Positions 1-4,661 of a DNA stretch of 10,300 nt are shown here, piece by piece. Source of the stretch: Bacillota bacterium. Lineage in GTDB: Bacteria; Bacillota; Clostridia; Christensenellales; Aristaeellaceae. Where the stretch lies: assembly GCA_023391725.1 (NCBI GenBank), contig JAEWAH010000040.1:1-10300 (forward strand), given 5' to 3'. Within the stretch, counting starts at the first letter, position 1, and each line of letters opens with the position of its first letter. Below the pieces are notes generated by a model. It was not told where the DNA came from. It searched no databases and saw nothing but the letters and a program-made list of their open reading frames with translations. A program made the position numbers and the translations under genes.

Positions 1-363
1 GAGGAGCCTATCAAGCCGCTGCCCCCTGCTGCCGCGCGGGAACCTGAGCATGGCATGACCTGCCTGGCGGGGAAAAGCTCCTTTTTTATTGCCGGGGACG
101 GGCGGATGATGGGTTGCCCCACGCTTACCTGCTTTGAGACATTCCCCTTTTCATCGGGATTCCAAACGGCTTGGGGGGTGCTTAACCGTAGCGTTGCCGC
201 CGCGGGGAGCTGCCGGGAGTGCGAAACGTGTGAGGATGAGGCCTTTTGCCCCGCCTGCCCGGCCAGCCGTATGGGAGAGACAGGCTCGCATATGAAGTGC
301 TGTAATTATTTGAAGGAACTGGCCCACGCCCTTTCCCTGGCTGCACGGGAAAGCGCCGGATAG
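1..363 (+). CDS. Radical SAM/SPASM peptide maturase, C-terminal fragment
   Basis: The frame is open from base 1 to the TAG at 361-363 (120 residues), so this is the 3' end of a gene that starts before the window; the ATG at 55 is internal. The segment CLAGKSSFFI, followed by G-x-M-x-x-C, matches the first half of a SPASM domain (typically CxAGxSSFWI...G.M..C). A second Cys cluster follows at fragment residues 71, 74, 77, 83 and 86, then a Cys pair at 100-101. This CxxCxxC-x5-CxxC...CC layout is what binds auxiliary [4Fe-4S] clusters in SPASM enzymes. The radical SAM core (CxxxCxxC) must lie upstream and is not visible. Family knowledge: such enzymes form thioether or C-C crosslinks, or epimerise residues, in ribosomal peptides. 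The small peptide gene and PqqD-like gene just downstream support a peptide maturase. The exact reaction is unknown. Confidence 0.85.
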   Translation, partial: EEPIKPLPPAAAREPEHGMTCLAGKSSFFIAGDGRMMGCPTLTCFETFPFSSGFQTAWGVLNRSVAAAGSCRECETCEDEAFCPACPASRMGETGSHMKCCNYLKELAHALSLAARESAG

Positions 364-367
364 CGGT

Positions 368-387
368 CAAAGCGCGCGATCGCTTTG
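368..387 (+). other. Intercistronic hairpin between maturase and precursor genes
   Basis: CAAAGCG (368-374) pairs perfectly with CGCTTTG (381-387) around a 6-nt loop, 4 bp after the maturase stop codon. There is no T-run, so it is not a classical terminator. It could be an RNA processing or stability element that lets the downstream precursor be expressed differently from the maturase; that role is inference. It overlaps a TTG at 385 that would otherwise extend the precursor frame. Confidence 0.4.
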
Positions 388-423
388 TCGATAGAGCCTA
401 AAGACCCGAGAGGGGGTATATCC

Positions 424-627
424 ATGAAAAAAGCGTATGAGACGCCCGAGTTGGAGATCTGCCGGTTTGACCTGGAAGAGCACCTGGCCAAGCACTGTGG
501 CAAGCATCCCAAGGACAATGAAGAAGACGACTGCAACGACTGCAGCGGTGGCGGTCCCAGCTTTCTGAACAGCCTCGTGGGGGGGGCGTTTCTTCAAAAC
601 GGTCATCACAAAAACGGCACCTCGTAA
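424..627 (+). CDS. Candidate modified-peptide precursor (67 aa, four Cys)
   Basis: This small protein starts MKKAYETPELEICRFDLEEH. The opening resembles the Tyr-x-x-Pro-Glu...Phe leader seen on many short Firmicutes peptides that lie beside radical SAM and PqqD genes. Cysteines are at residues 13, 25, 37 and 40; the last two form CNDC within an acidic stretch. The C-terminal third is different: Gly42-Gly44, then a hydrophobic segment SFLNSLVGGAF, then a His/Asn/Gly-rich tail. The ATG at 424 is chosen because AGAGGGGG lies 8-9 nt upstream; the in-frame TTG at 385 has no comparable site and falls in a hairpin. The gene sits between the maturase fragment and the PqqD-like gene, the usual place for a RiPP precursor. 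Where leader ends and core begins is unclear: cleavage could follow Gly44 or Gly54. The substrate role is inferred from context, not from a recognised family. Confidence 0.65.
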   Translation: MKKAYETPELEICRFDLEEHLAKHCGKHPKDNEEDDCNDCSGGGPSFLNSLVGGAFLQNGHHKNGTS

Positions 628-644
628 GAGCATGGGGCAGAGCA

Positions 645-686
645 CGGAGGGCGTATCGCGGCGTCCTCCGCGTTGCCGGCGCGATA
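645..686 (+). promoter_or_regulatory. Candidate H-type pseudoknot before the pqqD-like gene
   Basis: Two interleaved stems can be drawn. Stem 1 is CGGAGGGCG (645-653) with CGTCCTCCG (662-670), 9 bp including one G-U pair. The loop of that hairpin, TATCGCG (654-660), is exactly complementary to CGCGATA (680-686). The resulting topology (stem 1 of 9 bp, stem 2 of 6-7 bp, loops of 0-1, 1 and 9 nt) is that of a compact H-type pseudoknot. Its 3' edge lies 5 nt before the GGAGG ribosome binding site (692-696) of the PqqD-like gene. It could tune translation of that gene or cap the precursor mRNA. No known riboswitch class is recognised, and a chance GC-rich structure is possible. Confidence 0.35.
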
Positions 687-703
687 TAGGGGGAGGAATT
701 GAT

Positions 704-967
704 ATGCGTATCAGAAACGGATTCATGATGCGGCGCATCGCCGGCGTGGATGTGGTGGTGCCCGCCGGGGAAGGCAACATCGATTTCAATGGCATCATTA
801 CTCTAAGCGAGACCGCCGCGTTCTTGTTTGAGCGGCTCCATGAGGAGACCGGTGAGGAGGAGCTGCTGTCCAGGCTCCTTTGTGAATATGAAGTAGACGA
901 GCAGGAGGCCCGGGCTGATTTGACGGCTTTCCTTGCCAAACTTACGGAGGCGGGCCTGCTTGCATAA
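704..967 (+). CDS. PqqD-family peptide chaperone (RiPP recognition element)
   Basis: This 87-residue protein has the hallmarks of the PqqD family: an N-terminal beta segment followed by FNGIITLSETAAFLFERL (near residues 27-44), acidic helices, a Glu-rich middle, and a helix ending in LTAFLAKLTEAGLLA. PqqD-like domains fold as a winged helix, bind the leader of a precursor peptide and present it to the modifying enzyme. Here the partners would be the peptide at 424-627 and the SPASM maturase. The ATG at 704 is preferred because GGGGGAGG lies 7 nt upstream; a longer in-frame start at 632 would add a Pro/Arg-rich stretch encoded by structured intergenic DNA. Length and sequence are typical of stand-alone members. 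The following peptidase gene begins within 10 bp or overlaps, so the two are probably co-translated. Confidence 0.88.
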   Translation: MRIRNGFMMRRIAGVDVVVPAGEGNIDFNGIITLSETAAFLFERLHEETGEEELLSRLLCEYEVDEQEARADLTAFLAKLTEAGLLA

Positions 968-977
968 GAATGTGGCC

Positions 978-1475
978 ATGGCTGAACTTTACCCCGTGCT
1001 CGCGGAAGCGCTGCGCTGGGGCGGGCACGTCACCCTCACCGCCACAGGTGTGAGCATGATGCCCATGCTCCGCCACATGCGGGACACCGTAACGCTCCGG
1101 CCTGCCCGGGGAGACGCCCGGGTAGGGGATGTGGCGCTATACAGGCGTGAAAACGGGCAGTTCGTGCTGCACCGCATCGTGGACGTGGAAGAGAACGGGG
1201 ACTATGTCTTTTGCGGTGATAACCAGTTTACCCGCGAGCGCTTCGTGAGCCCCCGGCAGGTGATCGCCCTGATGGCGTCCTTCTCCCGGCGCGGCCATGT
1301 TTACAGGTGCGATTCCTTCTTATACAGGACTTATGTGTTCTTGCTTCCGCTCCTGCGCTTTGCGCGGCGCGTAGTTCTGGCTGCCCGCAGGAGGCTGGGC
1401 ACGCTGCTTAGGCGCTTGGGCTTGCTCAAACGGTCGGGAGAGGCCCTCCGTTCCGGCAGGCCTCCGGGGAAGTAA
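978..1475 (+). CDS. S24/S26-family peptidase, signal-peptidase-like
   Basis: This 165-residue protein carries the signal peptidase box GVSMMPML (candidate nucleophile Ser26), then VGDVALYRR, VLHRIV (His65) and the conserved GDNQ (residues 80-83). No Lys is seen in the region between the Ser and GDN boxes, so a Ser-His arrangement as in archaeal/ER (Sec11-type) signal peptidases is more likely than the Ser-Lys dyad of bacterial LepB. The hydrophobic segment usual at the N-terminus is missing; one hydrophobic, Arg-flanked stretch (FLYRTYVFLLPLL) lies near the C-terminus and could bind the membrane. Homologues in peptide clusters start about here. However, ATG 978 lacks a ribosome binding site, whereas TTG 960, overlapping the pqqD-like stop, has GGAGG 9 nt upstream and would add six residues. 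Likely role, inferred: processing of the exported or modified peptide. Confidence 0.8.
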   Translation: MAELYPVLAEALRWGGHVTLTATGVSMMPMLRHMRDTVTLRPARGDARVGDVALYRRENGQFVLHRIVDVEENGDYVFCGDNQFTRERFVSPRQVIALMASFSRRGHVYRCDSFLYRTYVFLLPLLRFARRVVLAARRRLGTLLRRLGLLKRSGEALRSGRPPGK

Positions 1476-1498
1476 TGGTGTGGAAGCCTCCAGCAAAG

Positions 1499-1522
1499 CC
1501 TTCCCTGCTTTAGCAGGGAAGG
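1499..1522 (+). terminator. Hairpin after peptidase gene, possible terminator or repeat end
   Basis: CCTTCCCTGC (1499-1508), loop TTTA, GCAGGGAAGG (1513-1522) forms a perfect 10-bp stem 23 bp after the peptidase stop. No T-tract follows, so factor-independent termination would be weak. The same kind of palindrome (TTCCCC...GGGGAA) marks repeat edges elsewhere in the window, so it is better seen as the left end of the repeat field that may also affect transcription. Confidence 0.4.
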
Positions 1523-1830
1523 TGGCGCGCCGCTGAGGTAACGAGGACGCAGGAGGGCGAACGCAGTGAGCCTGGAGCAGTGGAGCGCAGCGGAACTGCG
1601 GAACACCGGCCTAGCGTAGCGGCGGACGGTGCGACAAGGCAGGAGGGAGTAGGGGGGATTTCGATCTTCCCTCTTCGCACTGAACTGCGCTTCGCTTGTC
1701 CGGTGTTCCGCCTGCTCCGGCTGCGCCTTCGCAGGCTTCAGGCTCACTGCGTTTGCCCTCCGGGTTCACTCCCCAAAGGCTCCTTTTGAAAGGAGCTGTC
1801 AGCCCGCAGGCTGACTGAGGATTGGTTAGC
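1499..1830. repeat. Composite palindromic intergenic repeat with inverted halves
   Basis: After the left-edge hairpin, 1556-1634 is a repeat unit containing GGAACTGCGGAACACCG; it matches the inverse complement of 3905-3985 closely. Bases 1670-1775 hold a related, more diverged unit in the opposite orientation (CCGGTGTTCCGC... then AGGCTCACTGCGTT). The right edge is a double hairpin: GCTCCTTT/AAAGGAGC (1779-1786/1789-1796) and GTCAGCC/GGCTGAC (1798-1804/1809-1815). That double hairpin is the inverse of the pair at 3830-3866. Open frames here translate to low-complexity peptides rich in SGTAEHR-like strings and occur on both strands, which marks them as repeat artefacts. The structure suggests a non-autonomous, MITE- or REP-like element; no transposase is present. 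Confidence 0.7.
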
Positions 1831-1855
1831 ACTCCCCATATCCCCCTTAAAGCGA

Positions 1856-2019
1856 CCAGGGCCTGCGGGCCTTGGACCCAGAGAGGGACGGGTGTACCCG
1901 TAAGGCGAGGCCTATCCAATTCCCCTCCTGTGGAGGGGTGGCGCGCAGCGCCGGGGTGGTTGACCGAAGGGCACGTTGGCCCTGCGCGCCACTCTCGGCT
2001 ACGGTGCGCAAAGCGTAGC
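1856..2019. repeat. Second hairpin cluster upstream of the ABC exporter
   Basis: Several palindromes are packed here: CCAGGGCC/GGCCTTGG (1856-1863/1868-1875, one G-U), ACGGGT/ACCCGT (1888-1893/1896-1901), and GCTACG/CGTAGC (1998-2003/2014-2019). Bases 1919-1963 are one copy of an element ATTCCCCTCC-n-GGAGGGGTGGCGCG-n-AGCGCCGGGGTGGTTGA, also present near 4355 and 7956. No coding region or convincing promoter was found between 1476 and about 2040, so the exporter either reads through from upstream or uses a weak promoter I cannot identify. Confidence 0.6.
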
Positions 2020-2065
2020 GAAGCGAGTGATAAACTTGACCCGCAGATTGCCATGGAAAAAAATC

Positions 2066-3775
2066 ATGGCCCGGCTGCGCTGGCTTTATGAGGCCATGCG
2101 CGGCTACAAGCGCGCCATGCTTTTGCTCACGGGGCTTATGACCGCCTCGGCCATCATAGGCGTACTCACCGCGCTTCTCTTACGATCCCTCATCGATACG
2201 GCTTCCGGCCTCGCGGGAGGCCCGCTTGTGCAAACGGGCCTTTTTTTCATGCTGGCGCTGATTGCCCAGGCGGGCATCTCCGCCGCGCTGTCCATCCTGA
2301 ATGCACGCATTAAGACAGAGCACTTGAACGCGCTTCGGGAAAAATTATTCAAAGCATTCATGTCGGTTACTTGGCAGCACCTGATCAGCCATCACAGCGG
2401 GGACTACGTGAACCGAATGCTCAGCGATGCCGAGGATGTCAGCTGGTTCCTGCTCAGCGCCATCCCGGACCTTATCGCAACGTTTGCGCAGCTTGTGGCG
2501 GCGGGCCTGGTGCTTTTTTTCATGGAGCCTGTCCTGGCCCTGATCATGCTGGCGGTCACGCCCGTGTTGTCTGTGCTGGCGCGGGCGTTTGCCCGGCCCA
2601 TGAAGGAAGCCTCGGTAAAGATGCGGAAGCTTGATGGGGAGAGCATCGCCCTCACCCAGGAATGCCTTCAGAACATTGTGACGCTGCGCGCCTTTCAAAG
2701 GCAGGCTGCGGCGGGAGAAAAGCTTCATAAGCTTCAAAGCAGCCTTAAGTATTGGACTGTGCGCCGGGGAAAGCTGAGCGCACTTTCAGGGGCCGCCCAG
2801 GGCGCCGGGTTCTTTGCGGCCTACGCGCTGGCTTTGATGTGGGGCGTCTGGAAGCTTTCTAAAAAGGCGCTGACTTTCGGCGGCCTGGCGGCTTACCTGC
2901 AATTGGCCTCCCAGGTGCAGGGCCCGCTTCGGCATCTGGCCGGACAGTTCCCGCAAATGGTCTCCGCCATGGTCAGCGCCGGGCGGCTGATGGAGGTGCT
3001 TTCCCTGCCTGCGGAGGATCTTTCGGGGGATGCTCCCGCTATGGATGGTCCGCTGGGGATCAAATTGAAAAGCGTCCGCTTTGCCTATCATGAAGGAGAT
3101 GCGGTGCTTGACGGGTTTTCCATGATCGTCCCGCCTGGAACTATGGTCGCCCTGACCGGGGCCACCGGGGAGGGGAAAACCACTGTGGCACGGTTGCTGC
3201 TTGGGCTGGTGAAGCCTCAGGAAGGCGGCACGCTTTTATATGGGCCGGACGGGCGGGAATATCCCGCGAATGCAACCACCCGAGCCGCGTTTTCGTATGT
3301 GCCCCAGGGCCGCTTCCTGTTTTCGGGGACCATTGCCGACAATCTGCGTCTGGGCCGCGAAACGGCGTCGATAGAAGAAATGGCCGAAGCGCTGCGCCTG
3401 TCCTGCGCCTGGGATTTTGTAAGCGCGCTCCCGGATGGATTAGGCACCCGTTTGGGTGAAAACGGGGCCGGGCTCTCCGAAGGCCAGCAGCAGCGCCTGG
3501 CCGTCGCCAGGGCGCTTTTGCGTGACGCCCCCATCCTGCTTCTGGACGAAGCCACCTCAGCCCTGGATATGCGCACGGAATCCGCGATGCTCAAAAACAT
3601 TCGGGACGCGTTCCAATCCAAGGGGCGAACATGCCTGATCATCACCCACCGCAGCGCGGCATTGAAAAACTGCGCGGCCGTGTATCACCTCTCAGGCGGG
3701 AAGGCGTATGCTGTGCCCCAGAGCGTAAAAGTCACCCACGCCCGCCCGCGTGTAAAAAAACAGGCCGCTTCGTAG
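2066..3775 (+). CDS. ABC exporter, fused membrane and ATPase domains
   Basis: This is a half-transporter of about 569 residues that would act as a dimer in the cytoplasmic membrane. The N-terminal ~300 residues are hydrophobic with several transmembrane stretches. The ATPase domain has Walker A GATGEGKTT (3158-3184), Q-loop YVPQGRFLFSGT, signature LSEGQQQRLAVARALL (LSEGQ instead of the usual LSGGQ), Walker B ILLLDEATSALD with the catalytic Glu, and H-loop IITHR. All key ATPase residues are present. There is no N-terminal C39 peptidase domain, so it would need a separate protease; the S26-type peptidase at 978-1475 is a candidate. The start is uncertain: ATG 2066 has only a weak GGAAAAA site, and in-frame TTG 2048 or upstream codons would restore an LPWKKI segment; the frame stays open into the repeat field. 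Export of the modified peptide is an inference from context. Confidence 0.9.
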   Translation: MARLRWLYEAMRGYKRAMLLLTGLMTASAIIGVLTALLLRSLIDTASGLAGGPLVQTGLFFMLALIAQAGISAALSILNARIKTEHLNALREKLFKAFMSVTWQHLISHHSGDYVNRMLSDAEDVSWFLLSAIPDLIATFAQLVAAGLVLFFMEPVLALIMLAVTPVLSVLARAFARPMKEASVKMRKLDGESIALTQECLQNIVTLRAFQRQAAAGEKLHKLQSSLKYWTVRRGKLSALSGAAQGAGFFAAYALALMWGVWKLSKKALTFGGLAAYLQLASQVQGPLRHLAGQFPQMVSAMVSAGRLMEVLSLPAEDLSGDAPAMDGPLGIKLKSVRFAYHEGDAVLDGFSMIVPPGTMVALTGATGEGKTTVARLLLGLVKPQEGGTLLYGPDGREYPANATTRAAFSYVPQGRFLFSGTIADNLRLGRETASIEEMAEALRLSCAWDFVSALPDGLGTRLGENGAGLSEGQQQRLAVARALLRDAPILLLDEATSALDMRTESAMLKNIRDAFQSKGRTCLIITHRSAALKNCAAVYHLSGGKAYAVPQSVKVTHARPRVKKQAAS

Positions 3776-3829
3776 GGGGGCAGTGATCCCGGCTGCAGCA
3801 ATGCGTTCATTCTCCATTACTCCTCATCA

Positions 3830-3866
3830 GTCACCTGCGGGTGACAGCTTCCCCTAAAGGGGAAGC
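3830..3866. repeat. Double-hairpin element after the exporter
   Basis: GTCACC/GGTGAC (3830-3835/3840-3845, loop TGCG) is followed at once by GCTTCCCCT/AGGGGAAGC (3847-3855/3858-3866). Its inverse with related sequence lies at 1779-1815. With no T-run it is not a canonical terminator, but two stable stems just after the exporter stop may end or protect that transcript. Bases 3776-3829 hold nothing recognisable. Confidence 0.55.
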
Positions 3867-3887
3867 CAAGAGGAAGCCACCCAAAGC

Positions 3888-4300
3888 CTTCCCCTTTAGG
3901 GCCTTCGCACCGTCCGTCGCTGCGCTAGGCCGGTGTTCCGCAGTTCCGTTGCACGCTCCACTGCTTCAGGCTCACTTCGTTCGCCCTGCGGGTCCCTTCG
4001 CTGCCTGACGCTTCGCGCCCGGTGTTCAGCAGTTCCGCTGTGCTCCACGGCGTAAGGCTCACTGCGTTCGCCTTCCGTCCTTGCCTTCCCCTTTAGGCCC
4101 ATTCGCACCGTCCGTCGCTTCGCTAGGTCGGTGTTCCGCAGTTCCGCTGTGCTCCACGGCGTAAGGCTCACTGCGTTCGCCTTCCGTCCTTGCCTTCCCC
4201 TTTAGGCCCATTCGCACCGCCCGTCGCTTCGCTAGGTCGGTGTTCCGCAGTTCCGCTGCGCTCCACTGCTCCAGGCTCACTTCGTTCGGCTTGGGCGGAG
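3888..4300. repeat. Tandem repeat array, 109-bp units
   Basis: The motif GGTGTTC(C/A)GCAGTTCCG occurs at 3932, 4021, 4130 and 4239. The spacings are 89, 109 and 109 bp. The units at 4021-4129 and 4130-4238 differ at only two positions, so they are a recent duplication; the flanking units are more diverged. Each unit contains CCTTCCCCTTTAGG, CACCGTCCGTCGC, and GGCTCACT(G/T)CGTTCG. Because 109 is not a multiple of three, a coding repeat is unlikely, and the minus-strand frames seen here (peptides with SGTAEHR strings) are artefacts. The unit is the inverse of the one at 1556-1634. Function unknown. Confidence 0.8.
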
Positions 4301-4315
4301 GCCGGGCTCCGGAAC

Positions 4316-4438
4316 CCCTCTACAGGAGGGAAATGAAACGGCTTCGCCCAACAGATTCCCCTCCCGTGGAGGGGTGGACCCGAAGGGGACGGGGTGGTTG
4401 ATGGCCGCGCCGGGGTGGTTGATGGCCCGGGGTGGTTG
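4316..4438. repeat. Composite hairpin element, copy 2, with triplicated end
   Basis: CCCCTC-n-GGAGGG, then CGGCTTCGCCCAACA, then ATTCCCCTCCCGTGGAGGGG, runs into GGGGTGGTTGA. The same order of parts recurs at 7914-7999. Here the final CGGGGTGGTTG is present three times, starting at 4390, 4411 and 4428. Downstream, 4439-4541 contains no gene or motif I recognise. Confidence 0.65.
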
Positions 4439-4541
4439 CCCGGCACGTATCCCCAGGTGGCCCAGGCCCCCCCATCGTCCCGCCTAACTGCGTCCATCCT
4501 GTAAATCTTCGCCTTTTCCTCCCATTTGGGGTGATTCCTGA

Positions 4542-4571
4542 TTGACATGCTTCACATCGTCCCGTTATGAT
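4542..4571 (+). promoter_or_regulatory. Sigma-A-type promoter for the Big_2 protein gene
   Basis: A perfect -35 box TTGACA (4542-4547) is separated by 18 bp from TATGAT (4566-4571), a good -10 box; the overlapping GATAAT at 4569 is badly spaced. Transcription would start near 4578, giving a leader of about 80 nt before the ATG at 4662. It is the best promoter match I see in the window, and it makes the Big_2 gene transcriptionally independent of the peptide cassette. Confidence 0.65.
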
Positions 4572-4661
4572 AATGTCAATAAAGGAGAATGCTGAAAGGC
4601 CCAGCGGCCCTCCGCAGTAAATACGCAGCCCCATCCCAATGGCGGGAAGAAAGGACAGCTC

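Noticed and set aside
385..423. Upstream TTG start for the small peptide
   Set aside because: It lies within a hairpin, has no ribosome binding site, and the ATG at 424 has a good one and gives the expected leader start.
632..703. Longer start for the PqqD-like protein
   Set aside because: The extra 24 residues are Arg/Pro-rich and unlike the family; they are encoded by the candidate pseudoknot region. ATG 704 has a strong site.
1331..2091. Several 60-150 aa frames on both strands between peptidase and exporter
   Set aside because: They lie in inverted repeats and hairpins, lack ribosome binding sites and give low-complexity products.
3888..4300. Possible CRISPR array
   Set aside because: The 109-bp units are nearly identical throughout with no unique spacers, and no cas genes are nearby.
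1499..4440. Insertion sequence or composite transposon around the exporter
   Set aside because: No transposase frame is present and no clear target-site duplication can be seen; only the inverted repeat pair is reported.
3896..4548. Minus-strand frames with repeated SGTAEHR/ERSEP peptides
   Set aside because: The peptides recur because the DNA is a tandem array of period 109 bp, not a multiple of three. Similar peptides come from the inverted copy at 1560-1640, in other frames. This is repeat translation, not protein.
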